A DNA stretch of 43,379 nt, from positions 1 through 43,379 of the IMG/VR virus record IMGVR_UViG_3300009164_004238; one strand, 5' to 3'. The notes below the pieces were generated by a model that was given only the letters and a program-made list of their open reading frames with translations, searched no databases and was not told the DNA's origin. This document shows positions 8,744 through 16,933 of this stretch, one piece after another (the first letter of the stretch is position 1; every line of letters starts with the position of its first letter). Made by a program: the position numbers and the translations under genes. Source of the DNA: a virus.

Positions 8744-9483
8744 ATACTAACTATCATAGTTTCTTGCTTTTGATTGATAGTAAAACTTTCTTCGCGTCCG
8801 CCACGTTTAAAATGCGTTTCCCCGTCTAAATATTCTTCTTTTACTGATACATTTTTACCTGCATATATATCAACAATTTTTTTATCTTTTGGTCCAATAC
8901 ATATAGCTACTACCGCTTCAACTGGTTGTTGAGAAAAATCATCTCCAAATTCTTTTGCAAGTAACCGAACAAATTGTTTATTGGATAATACATCTTCCAT
9001 ACCGCAGGCAACAAATGCCGTGCCATAACCAAGATCCTCAGCAGTTAACTGTGCGTATGTGGCGCTAATCATTGCGTCACGTACAGCACCTTTGACCATA
9101 ACATATTTAGATACAGGACTTTTAACTTCGCTGTATACTCTGTCATATACTTCTGTTCCTTTACTTTCTACAAGATCAACCATTTGATGCTCTGGAGCAG
9201 GGTTTGTTATATAAAGTAATACCAACGGGGCTTTAGTTTGTAGCAGATATATTTCTTTACCAAGTTCGTCATTACACGATGTAATATTATCACATAGTTC
9301 TGACTTTAATCTTTTACCGGCTGCAGAGTCTGTCAACGCAAACACTTTGTATCCATATATTTTGTTTTTACTTGGTGCACGACGGGCACTATCCAAAATA
9401 GTTTGAACATCGTCTTCGTTGATTTCGTCGGTCATTAACCTAGTAGTAAATCTAGATTTAATTAATTCATTCACTGTTGACAT
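8740..9483 (-). CDS. Nitroreductase-family (FMN) oxidoreductase
   Basis: A 247-residue protein with the nitroreductase fold signature: an N-terminal basic motif KSRFTTR (9-15), then a helix and APSKN (36-40) before the KVFAL strand, and late LGYGTAFVACG and VAICIGPKD segments typical of the FMN pocket. Family members use FMN and NAD(P)H for two-electron reductions, and some variants oxidise or dehydrogenate substrates. The start is strongly supported by AAGGAG and by the late promoter at 9518-9525. As first gene of the unit leading into four radical SAM genes, it might process the same substrate or supply reducing equivalents; both are inference. Confidence 0.85.
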   Translation of the reverse strand: MSTVNELIKSRFTTRLMTDEINEDDVQTILDSARRAPSKNKIYGYKVFALTDSAAGKRLKSELCDNITSCNDELGKEIYLLQTKAPLVLLYITNPAPEHQMVDLVESKGTEVYDRVYSEVKSPVSKYVMVKGAVRDAMISATYAQLTAEDLGYGTAFVACGMEDVLSNKQFVRLLAKEFGDDFSQQPVEAVVAICIGPKDKKIVDIYAGKNVSVKEEYLDGETHFKRGGREESFTINQKQETMIVSI

Positions 9484-9511
9484 TTTCTCTCCTTAAATTA
9501 TTATATACGCA

Positions 9512-9519
9512 GATAAATA
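9512..9519 (+). promoter_or_regulatory. Late promoter-like octamer GATAAATA
   Basis: GATAAATA matches the NATAAATA form of the T4-type late element and lies 26 bases upstream of the ATG at 9546, whose leader holds CGGAG. It overlaps by two bases the oppositely oriented octamer at 9518-9525. It probably drives the genes from 9546 to 13844. Confidence 0.6.
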
Positions 9520-9525
9520 TTTATA
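9518..9525 (-). promoter_or_regulatory. T4-type late promoter (TATAAATA, minus strand)
   Basis: The plus-strand sequence TATTTATA is TATAAATA on the minus strand. It lies 35 bases before the nitroreductase-like start at 9483, with AAGGAG in the leader. It should drive the unit 9483 to 2204. It forms a back-to-back pair with the plus-strand octamer at 9512-9519. Confidence 0.75.
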
Positions 9526-9545
9526 GATAATAACCGGAGAATAGC

Positions 9546-10286
9546 ATGGCAGACGATTTAGTAAACGAATATGGTGTAAGTAACGAGGACCCAAAATCAT
9601 TTGCTAATAGGAACAACCATCCTGCTAACATAAAATATCCACAGAATTTAACAAATGGTAGAGAAGTTAATATGTCTAGTGACATTCCATTTTTACCAAT
9701 AGACGATTGGAAGGATACTGCTGATTGGAATCAAATGTTGTTTGAAGCAAAACGCTTACAAAAGCATTATGTACAGCATAGAAGTCACGAGTTACATGCA
9801 GGCTGGAGTAGTTTATGTATACACGGTCTTAGTAGTGTTCATACAGAAAGCAGTCACACATATGGATTTACAGATGCAGATGCTCCTTGGCGCTGGACCG
9901 ATGTAGCTGATTGGTGTCCCACGATTAGAGCATTCTTTAAGGATCAATTTGATTATAAAAAATACTTTAGAATACGCATTATGAAATTGGCTCCTGGCGG
10001 ATGGATCGTACCGCATAAAGATAGCATGACTCAAGACGAAAATCATATAGGACCAGTTAATATTGCCATCAATCATCCTGCAGATTGTCACTTCTATATG
10101 GATAACATTGGTTATTTGCCGTGGGAGGCAGGGCGAGCAATTAAACTGAACTTATATAATGTACACCAAGTGTATAATCATAGCAACGAGGATAGATATC
10201 ATATCATTGCACACGGCCATGCAGGAGATAGTTGGTCCAATCGATTATATCATAATTACAATAATTGGAAGAAAATATATGAATAA
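9546..10286 (+). CDS. Aspartyl/asparaginyl beta-hydroxylase-like 2OG-Fe(II) oxygenase
   Basis: The 246-residue protein has a double-stranded beta-helix iron site. The HxD pair is in VPHKDS (His157, Asp159), the distal His is His207 in NVHQV, and Arg217 in EDRYHII is placed to bind 2-oxoglutarate. The spacing and the NHSNEDRYH segment fit the Asp/Asn/Arg beta-hydroxylase group. Such enzymes hydroxylate side chains of proteins, peptides or free amino acids. The start follows GGAG at 9535-9538 and the late promoter-like octamer at 9512. It is coupled to the next gene by an 8-nt overlap. The substrate is unknown; a product of the adjacent radical SAM pathway is possible. Confidence 0.85.
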   Translation: MADDLVNEYGVSNEDPKSFANRNNHPANIKYPQNLTNGREVNMSSDIPFLPIDDWKDTADWNQMLFEAKRLQKHYVQHRSHELHAGWSSLCIHGLSSVHTESSHTYGFTDADAPWRWTDVADWCPTIRAFFKDQFDYKKYFRIRIMKLAPGGWIVPHKDSMTQDENHIGPVNIAINHPADCHFYMDNIGYLPWEAGRAIKLNLYNVHQVYNHSNEDRYHIIAHGHAGDSWSNRLYHNYNNWKKIYE

Positions 10287-11784
10287 TACACGCATTTCAA
10301 ATGCGCTTATATACGACAAAAAAGACATAGGCTTAGATGAAGATATTAGACAAAGTTTAAAAATATTTCATAAACGAAATATATCTATAGATATTGTTAA
10401 ATTGCCGTCACTGGGAAATATATCAGATAATGAAGACATTGCAATTCAAGAAACTGCCGATAATCCAAATAACTACGACTATGTAATTTTAACATGGGAA
10501 GGTACGATCCCAAATATATATTACTATCACGAGCCGTGTATTAAACATGTAATAGACTTAAACGAAAAGACCAACGGAGAATGGTTAGTCAGCGGACAAA
10601 TAATGGATCAATACGAAAACCGAAAAATGTTCGAAGATGCTGATGCAGATAAATGGAAAGGAAGTTTTTATCTATTTCCTATAACAGCTATTGTTAATTT
10701 AAAGAAGTGGAGAGAACTTGGACGGCCTGCTTGGGGACAATCTAGCTTAGTCGCCGTACAACATATAATTCCAAAAAGAAGCGACGATAATATACACGAT
10801 AACTATACTCCATTGATGCTTACTACAGGGACGGAGGTTACAGAAACGCCAGTCAAAAAAGGCTGGAATATTATCGACGTTTCAATAAAAAATAATTTAC
10901 CTATTTACAATCTGAGTACAGACATAAGACAAAATCAAACTTATTTGTATCCAGAGAATAATCCAACAATGTTTAATAATTTTTGGCGTAGCTTATATAC
11001 TATGCCAAAGTTAACTGATCAATACGTAAAAGTATTACAAACTGTATTACCAAGTAAAAATCCTATTCGTATCAATGGCAATAAATGGGGTTGTTTTATT
11101 CGCAATACAGAAGAACATATTGTAGAACGATTTGTAGATATATTCGAAAAGCATATGTACGGTGTAGATACAATGATAGTCCCTTGCAGTGGATTTAAAG
11201 ATCTAGTTATTGCATCTAAAAAACCAAAAGGTGTAAATATTAAACAAGTAATACATTTTGATATTCTTAAAGGATGCGTAGATATCAGACAACATATTGT
11301 GAAAGGATGGGATGGCACCAGAGATCATTTTACTATATTATTAACCAATATAAAAGAATACTATCAAAAAAAATATAATCATCCAAATTGCTTTCAAATG
11401 GGATCAATGGATACATTTGATGATGCTTATTTGGATATTTTAAAGAATTTTGACAATGAAGAGCATTTAAAAGATAACTGGTTAGAATTCAAACAGTTAA
11501 ATCATAAATTCATACACAGCGATATTCTTTCAGAACCTTGGCTAGTCACCAAACATGTTAAAAATAGTAATGTGTATTTGTGGTTAAGCGACATTGCTGG
11601 CTGGAGAGAAAATATCATTGGTTATGGATACAAGACATTGCGAAATCAATTATCATCTGTTGCTGAACATTTAAAGCGCAATAACTGTATTGGCATAGTT
11701 GACTATAAGGATCCTGCTACTGATTTGCAATTACTTCAAGAATTTGATGAATTTATAACATTTTTAAAACAAGATATTCAATGA
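10279..11784 (+). CDS. Glycosyltransferase-like / methyltransferase-like two-domain protein
   Basis: I take the ATG at 10279 (501 aa); an upstream alternative lies inside the preceding gene, and 10279 gives the 8-nt overlap common here. Residues 1-240 resemble a GT-A-like fold (strand YDYVILTWEG at 67-75, then WLVSGQIMD and YLFPITAIVNLKKW) but have no DxD. Residues 295-470 resemble a class I methyltransferase-like fold: VPCSGFKDL (301-309), VIHFDIL (324-330), a WDG triplet (344-346) and late FIHSDIL and LWLSDIAGW strands. The second domain looks homologous to residues 28-180 of the next protein. Activity of either half is unproven. It is linked to the following fusion gene by ATGA. Confidence 0.8.
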   Translation: MNNTRISNALIYDKKDIGLDEDIRQSLKIFHKRNISIDIVKLPSLGNISDNEDIAIQETADNPNNYDYVILTWEGTIPNIYYYHEPCIKHVIDLNEKTNGEWLVSGQIMDQYENRKMFEDADADKWKGSFYLFPITAIVNLKKWRELGRPAWGQSSLVAVQHIIPKRSDDNIHDNYTPLMLTTGTEVTETPVKKGWNIIDVSIKNNLPIYNLSTDIRQNQTYLYPENNPTMFNNFWRSLYTMPKLTDQYVKVLQTVLPSKNPIRINGNKWGCFIRNTEEHIVERFVDIFEKHMYGVDTMIVPCSGFKDLVIASKKPKGVNIKQVIHFDILKGCVDIRQHIVKGWDGTRDHFTILLTNIKEYYQKKYNHPNCFQMGSMDTFDDAYLDILKNFDNEEHLKDNWLEFKQLNHKFIHSDILSEPWLVTKHVKNSNVYLWLSDIAGWRENIIGYGYKTLRNQLSSVAEHLKRNNCIGIVDYKDPATDLQLLQEFDEFITFLKQDIQ

Positions 11785-13844
11785 AACCCTTTTCAATTAT
11801 AAAAGAACACGAAGCTACTTACGGCAAAGGTATTTTAAATAATACGTTTACTAGATTTGTGGGGCCTGCTGACAGCATTTTTAATATGCTAGTACGTAGT
11901 ATTGGGCAACGCAAAGAAAAAAGAGCAAACGAACAATTACATTTTGTTATATACGACAAGAATCCTGCACACCTAGAAATGTTCAAATATTTGTTAGCAT
12001 GGGATGGCAAGGTAGAAACTAACAAAGAATACGATTACTCTGACTTATTAAATTATATTGAACAAGGAAAAATAAAGTTTGGACTACAACTTGCTCCTTT
12101 TGTTTTACGTTATATGAAAAGTTCTCCATTAGATAAAACTATAAGATATGATTATGATAACTTTACCGAATCGTGGAACATCTTTAAAAAGCATAAGTTT
12201 ACATTCTTACATATAGACTTGATTGAAGAGAATGAAAAGTTTATTGATTATATAGACAAACTTCCATTGCTCAGGAAAAAACTAAGTCAATTTGTTAAAA
12301 TTGATATTAATCCATCTGACTATGATGCAAAAAAATATCAAGATTCAATAGACAACATTCTTCATAATTTATGGATTAAGAATATTAAAAATTATCCCAG
12401 CGTTGTGCAAATTGCAACCAATAATTCAAATGAAGAAGATTATGCAGGTAAACTATATGCCAAACGCAATCCTAGTTTTTGTGTATTACCTTGGATGCAC
12501 ATACAATACAAGCCTACTGGCCAAAGTAAACTATGTTGCAGATATGATACTGTTCACGAACACAAACAAAATGATGTAAATAGAACATTGGGTAATTTAT
12601 CCGAACTTGTTCCAGAACGTTTAGACTTAGTAATACAAAAAAGTACTATGGAAGAAAGTTTCTTCAGTAATTATTGGGATACTGCAAGAAAGTATACTGA
12701 TAATAATCAAGCTATTTCTGGTTGTCACAAATGCTATAAAGAAGAAAGCGGTGCGGGAGAAGTTGCTACATCAATGCGACTGGGTACTGCTATTTTGTAC
12801 AACGAAGGGTATTTACATAAAAGGCCTGCACACGAAAAGCCAGAAATAAAATTCTTAGAAGTGGGCTTTGGTAATTACTGCAACCTTGCTTGTTTATCTT
12901 GTAATAGTACACTTAGCACAACCTGGAACAATGACGAATTAGAATTAAATAAAATTGTTGGTTCAAGACTTAAACGAGACGTGTTTCCTAAATTGGATAA
13001 CTTAAAATTTATTCCCAATGAAGAAACACTTAACAGTTTACGCATTATTAAATTCACTGGTGGTGAGCCAATGATTAATCCTGAATTTATTAAATTTATA
13101 GACTTAATTTGTGAAAATGGAAATCCTGCACAAATCAGTTTAGAAATATATACTAATTGTAGTTACATTCCAAGTCCAAAGTTATTAGAAAATTTAACTA
13201 AATTTGAAGCAGTACAATTAAATTTAAGTATAGACGCATATGGACAAGCCAATGACTATATTCGGTATGGTAGCGTATGGGAAGGTACTTCAAAGCAAAC
13301 AGTTAGCAATGCCATAGATCATTGGTTGGATTTTGGTAAACAATACGATAACATCAGTATCATAATGTCTTCTACACTAAGTGCTCTTAATATATTAGAA
13401 GTACCAAAATTAATGACATGGTGGATGGACAAGTATAAAGATTCTGGCAATAAAATTGTTGTTCATCGAAGTAAATTATTGGCCACAGAATACGACGGCT
13501 TCTTCAAATTACAGCCTGCTCATGATCCTAGTTATATTAATTTAAATATTTTACCAAAAGAATATTATGCCGATGTATCTAAATGGATAGAAAAATATCG
13601 TGAAGAGTTTGTTGTAAAATATGCAGACTTGGGGGGTATTCCAGAATGTATTGGTGCTAGTTTATTAAAGCTAGAACAACTTATCAACAAAGCAAAAGGC
13701 AATAAAGATTCTGCACAAGACTTTATTAACTACATCGAATCTATGGATAAGGTACGAAAGAATTCCGGGGATGCTATTATACCAGAGTTGATTAACAAAG
13801 TTAAAGAATACTTGCTAACTCAGGATATACCTCAGCAAAACTAG
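11781..13844 (+). CDS. Methyltransferase-like domain fused to N-twitch radical SAM protein
   Basis: At 687 residues this is the largest protein here and clearly composite. Residues 1-225 hold a methyltransferase-like domain (GPADSIF 28-34, VIYDKNP 56-62, WDG 74-76, FTFLHIDLIE 140-149) that lacks an obvious glycine-rich SAM loop and may be inactive or a recognition module. From residue 233 a complete N-twitch radical SAM protein follows: PSFCVLPW with Cys234, Cys252-Cys253, Cys315, Cys318; core CNLACLSC at Cys367, Cys371, Cys374; FTGGEPMI. The other N-twitch proteins begin where this second part begins, so this is a gene fusion. Its 3' end overlaps the convergent gene by 44 bp. Confidence 0.93.
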   Translation: MKPFSIIKEHEATYGKGILNNTFTRFVGPADSIFNMLVRSIGQRKEKRANEQLHFVIYDKNPAHLEMFKYLLAWDGKVETNKEYDYSDLLNYIEQGKIKFGLQLAPFVLRYMKSSPLDKTIRYDYDNFTESWNIFKKHKFTFLHIDLIEENEKFIDYIDKLPLLRKKLSQFVKIDINPSDYDAKKYQDSIDNILHNLWIKNIKNYPSVVQIATNNSNEEDYAGKLYAKRNPSFCVLPWMHIQYKPTGQSKLCCRYDTVHEHKQNDVNRTLGNLSELVPERLDLVIQKSTMEESFFSNYWDTARKYTDNNQAISGCHKCYKEESGAGEVATSMRLGTAILYNEGYLHKRPAHEKPEIKFLEVGFGNYCNLACLSCNSTLSTTWNNDELELNKIVGSRLKRDVFPKLDNLKFIPNEETLNSLRIIKFTGGEPMINPEFIKFIDLICENGNPAQISLEIYTNCSYIPSPKLLENLTKFEAVQLNLSIDAYGQANDYIRYGSVWEGTSKQTVSNAIDHWLDFGKQYDNISIIMSSTLSALNILEVPKLMTWWMDKYKDSGNKIVVHRSKLLATEYDGFFKLQPAHDPSYINLNILPKEYYADVSKWIEKYREEFVVKYADLGGIPECIGASLLKLEQLINKAKGNKDSAQDFINYIESMDKVRKNSGDAIIPELINKVKEYLLTQDIPQQN

Positions 13845-15057
13845 TATCGTTTTGTTTGTCCATAAAGTTAATATACTCGGCGGTTTCGCCGAGTGCTGAT
13901 GAATAGTCTTCGGCATTCATATAGTTAATTGCATGATCACCATAACGAACAATACGTTTCTTTTGTTGTTGTTTACGTTTTTCATTGCTCCATTGTGCGT
14001 GTGTCCACAATGCAGGATCATCTAATGTTAGTTTAAAATTATTCCAGTCTTCTGTGACCTTTGCTTTGATGGCAGCTGGCAATACTTTAGGATTAATAGG
14101 CTTAGGATATTGAACCATACTTGTATGAAACAATCCGCCTGCGGCATTGACAAATTTAACAATGTCAACTAATCTAGTAATATTATAAATGCTAACAGTA
14201 GTAGTCAAACTCATTTCTATGTTAGTAAGTGCATGTAATTTTTGTACATTATCTACAATCTTATATATGTCGCCGTTAGTTCTAAAATAACTAAATGTAG
14301 TATCATCTCCGTCAATACTTACACGAAGTATAATCTTTTTAAACTTGGGCCAGTGATCCAAGACATTATAGTACCCTAGACCTAATGCTACCAAGTTACT
14401 GTTATAACTTAATGTTATGTTCTGTGCATGATCTGCCATGGCATCAATCATTTCCCAATGACGCTTTTGTTGTAATGGTTCTCCACCGGCAATCAATACT
14501 TCACGCAAATAAGGAATAGCATTTTTAAACTCTTCAAAACTCCGCTCGGGTAAACTAATGTGTTTCTTTTCTAGTCTGCCTGCGCCGTGCTTGGTAAAGA
14601 ATGTTTTAACTTCAGGATCTTTAAATGCTAGTACTTCCCATTGACTACTATAAGTAGGGCTACAATGTCTACAACGCAGATTACAAGTATTATCAAAGCG
14701 AATCTCTATACTTCTTGGCTGATAAGGCATTGAATAGTCTTCTGCAACATTAGACAGTATTTCATCAAAGTCCATATTGTAACTATCTTTGTATGTTTCA
14801 TTACATGTTTGTCGTGTACTAGCAACTCCGCTATCCTCAAAGTCCCAACAACTGCGACAGCCAGTAGGACGCTCTTCATTTAATACAGCTCTACGAAGTT
14901 CTTTTGTTTCTTTACTATTCCATATTTCACTTAATGTTTGACTGCGGTAATCTCCAATACGATCCGGATAACGCCAGCAAGCACCTACTTTACCTTCGTG
15001 CTTAATGTTCTGATGTATAAAAGGCATTATACAGAATGTTTTGCTGTCTTTGTTCAT
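13801..15057 (-). CDS. Radical SAM protein with N-terminal twitch-like Cys module
   Basis: A 418-residue protein with FCIMPF at the start (Cys9), a single Cys27 where most relatives have CC, then Cys67 and Cys70 (CRSC). The radical SAM core is CNLRCRHC (Cys125, Cys129, Cys132) and the GGE motif reads IAGGEPLQ. The reduced Cys pair may change auxiliary-cluster ligation. It is the last gene of the 29-kb minus-strand run. Its last 44 bases overlap the end of the convergent fusion gene, and its 3' coding part contains a GC-rich perfect hairpin (13875-13894). It is joined by ATGA to the radical SAM-SPASM gene upstream. Confidence 0.94.
   Translation of the reverse strand: MNKDSKTFCIMPFIHQNIKHEGKVGACWRYPDRIGDYRSQTLSEIWNSKETKELRRAVLNEERPTGCRSCWDFEDSGVASTRQTCNETYKDSYNMDFDEILSNVAEDYSMPYQPRSIEIRFDNTCNLRCRHCSPTYSSQWEVLAFKDPEVKTFFTKHGAGRLEKKHISLPERSFEEFKNAIPYLREVLIAGGEPLQQKRHWEMIDAMADHAQNITLSYNSNLVALGLGYYNVLDHWPKFKKIILRVSIDGDDTTFSYFRTNGDIYKIVDNVQKLHALTNIEMSLTTTVSIYNITRLVDIVKFVNAAGGLFHTSMVQYPKPINPKVLPAAIKAKVTEDWNNFKLTLDDPALWTHAQWSNEKRKQQQKKRIVRYGDHAINYMNAEDYSSALGETAEYINFMDKQNDTSFAEVYPELASIL
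13875..13894. repeat. Perfect GC-rich hairpin in convergent gene overlap zone
   Basis: ACTCGGCG (13875-13882), loop GTTT, CGCCGAGT (13887-13894): an 8-bp perfect stem, unusually GC-rich for this AT-rich sequence. It lies 31 bases past the stop of the plus-strand fusion gene and inside the 3' part of the minus-strand gene. No clear U tract follows on either strand, so a classical intrinsic terminator is not proven. It could mark RNA 3' ends or stop readthrough between convergent transcripts. Confidence 0.6.
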
Positions 15058-16115
15058 TGCTTTAATATGTTTTCTTTATTCAGCTTATCGTTAACATAAA
15101 GAGTTGTGTTCTCTTGACTTCCGCATGTGTGTAAACATGTAATTAAATTGCCGTTTTCTATTGTGTCATTCCATTTTGAACTTATATTATACTGCATTTT
15201 TAGCACGTCGTCAACCGAATGTAAATTCAAATCAAAGTCTTTTAAATTGTAATTCTCATTAAGATTCCAACTGCCAGGACTATCGTGTGTATGTGTGCCC
15301 AAATAACAACAAGGCATTAATAGCCCGTTTGACGACAAATATATATCTTTACGTTCTAAGCTCTTACAAGTAATTTTATTTCCATTTAATTTAGAATAAT
15401 TTTTAATATCAAATTTGAACAGCGTGATTGGTATATGTTCTTCCTTGCCTACATTAGTATGTCTAAATTGTTCTTGATTGGGAGGCTCTAAGGTAAAAAC
15501 TTGTTTGCCTTCTATCATAACTTTAAAGTCTTTTTTGCCACGAAACTTTTGAGTTACTTTTAATCTAAACTTAATGCCCAGTTCTTCTGCTAATTGCTTT
15601 GCTTCATTAACTTGATGTTCATTATGTTTAAATGCTATGAAATTCCATTGTGCTTGGCCGCCAGCGGCAACATAGGCTTTTAAGTTGACATATACTTTAT
15701 CATATTTGACACCAATTCTATATTTCCCTAGTGCTTCGTTGTCAGTTCCATCTAAGGCAAAGTTAATCATTACATTAGGACGAGCAAGACTAGCCCACCA
15801 TTCTTCGCCACGATAGCCGCCATTAGTATCAACACTAACACTTTTACATCCGTTGTCTATTAAGTAGTTGACAAACTCCGGCAATGATTTATTTAAGCAA
15901 GGGTCACCGTATACTCCACTAAAGTATACATGGTCGAGTTGTCTGGTAAATTCTTTAGTAAACAACTTATAAAAAACTTCAGGAGTTAAGTCTCCTTCTT
16001 CCAAATCTGGTTGCACAAATCCATCACCAGTGTATCTACTACACATAGGACATTGGCTGTTACAACGACTGCTTGCTTCAACGTGTATTAATCTAATATC
16101 TTCTTTAGCTATCAT
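15054..16115 (-). CDS. Radical SAM protein with C-terminal SPASM-like domain
   Basis: I choose the ATG at 16115 (353 aa). It overlaps the upstream stop as ATGA and gives the same N-terminus as the relative at 22807-23979, with the core CNSQCPMC at Cys18, Cys22 and Cys25. The longer frame to 16199 lies inside the 2OG oxygenase gene. The usual GGE is replaced by YGDP in SGVYGDPCL. The C-terminal third has ITCKS, LLMPCCY and CLHTCG, a SPASM/twitch-like arrangement of auxiliary-cluster cysteines. The 2OG oxygenase just upstream suggests consecutive steps on one substrate, by inference. Confidence 0.92.
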   Translation of the reverse strand: MIAKEDIRLIHVEASSRCNSQCPMCSRYTGDGFVQPDLEEGDLTPEVFYKLFTKEFTRQLDHVYFSGVYGDPCLNKSLPEFVNYLIDNGCKSVSVDTNGGYRGEEWWASLARPNVMINFALDGTDNEALGKYRIGVKYDKVYVNLKAYVAAGGQAQWNFIAFKHNEHQVNEAKQLAEELGIKFRLKVTQKFRGKKDFKVMIEGKQVFTLEPPNQEQFRHTNVGKEEHIPITLFKFDIKNYSKLNGNKITCKSLERKDIYLSSNGLLMPCCYLGTHTHDSPGSWNLNENYNLKDFDLNLHSVDDVLKMQYNISSKWNDTIENGNLITCLHTCGSQENTTLYVNDKLNKENILKQ

Positions 16116-16933
16116 TTTGCAATAGTGGTCATCATACTTAAACCACATTTCATAGTCACACCATTCCTTGGAAAGTTTGTTCCGCTGTGTGCTTGGCATC
16201 TATCAAAAACAACTATGCCGCCACGCTTCCAGTTATACACCCCTTCTAATTCAAATCCATCTAACCATTCGCGCTTGAAATGACTAAAGTAGTTTTTATA
16301 ATCTTCATCGCTGATTGTGCGCTTATTCCAATCTACATCCCATACTGTGCCGTCTCGATGATAACAAGGCATTCCTCGATAATCACTGATAGTATAAAAT
16401 ACATTTGTTTCATACTGTGGACTATTTTTAGCAAAGTTTGTTCCGTACATCATAAATCTATTCTTAAAGATAGCAGTCCCTGCCATAGGATTTTCTTCTT
16501 CTTTATTAGTATGACAAACCCATAGCGGGATAATAAACTGTTTGCCCGGAACGCTGTTACTGTCCTTTAATGTATTTGGATTTCCTGTGTCAATATGCAA
16601 ATTATAAGGTGTTGCTGTGATTAAGAAGTTGCCTTCCCATATTGTTTCATTGGTCAATTCTGGAATTACTTCTTTTAGTTTGCCAAAGAATTTATCCTGT
16701 ATACGTTTATTATCTACGTTAAAGTGCAACGTTCCGTTATGCTTAACTCTGCGTGTTCGATGTTCACGATGCATTAAATCTTCTAACCAAACTAATTCTT
16801 CTTCGTCAAATACATTATCTACAGCATAGCTACTATCACTCCAAGTACTCATCCATTTTGGATGTTCTATTGGATCTACAGGAATAAATTCTTTTACTAT
16901 ATTATCTCCTGGTACGTATTCTAAATTAACCAT
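16112..16933 (-). CDS. 2-oxoglutarate/Fe(II)-dependent oxygenase-like protein
   Basis: A 273-residue protein with iron-ligand candidates His113 and Asp115 (NLHIDTG) and distal His249 in RCQAHSGTNF. Arg257 or Lys262 is placed to bind 2-oxoglutarate. This HxD...H arrangement is that of the cupin-fold 2OG oxygenases (prolyl-hydroxylase/PhyH-like); the exact subfamily is not clear. Such enzymes hydroxylate, epimerise or desaturate small molecules or side chains. It is coupled by an 8-nt overlap to the SGNH gene upstream and by ATGA to the radical SAM-SPASM gene downstream. It is distinct in sequence from the hydroxylase at 9546. Confidence 0.8.
   Translation of the reverse strand: MVNLEYVPGDNIVKEFIPVDPIEHPKWMSTWSDSSYAVDNVFDEEELVWLEDLMHREHRTRRVKHNGTLHFNVDNKRIQDKFFGKLKEVIPELTNETIWEGNFLITATPYNLHIDTGNPNTLKDSNSVPGKQFIIPLWVCHTNKEEENPMAGTAIFKNRFMMYGTNFAKNSPQYETNVFYTISDYRGMPCYHRDGTVWDVDWNKRTISDEDYKNYFSHFKREWLDGFELEGVYNWKRGGIVVFDRCQAHSGTNFPRNGVTMKCGLSMMTTIAK

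Noticed and set aside
16116-16199. Longer N-terminus for the radical SAM gene at 15054
   Set aside because: It would lie fully inside the 2OG oxygenase gene; the ATGA start fits relatives.
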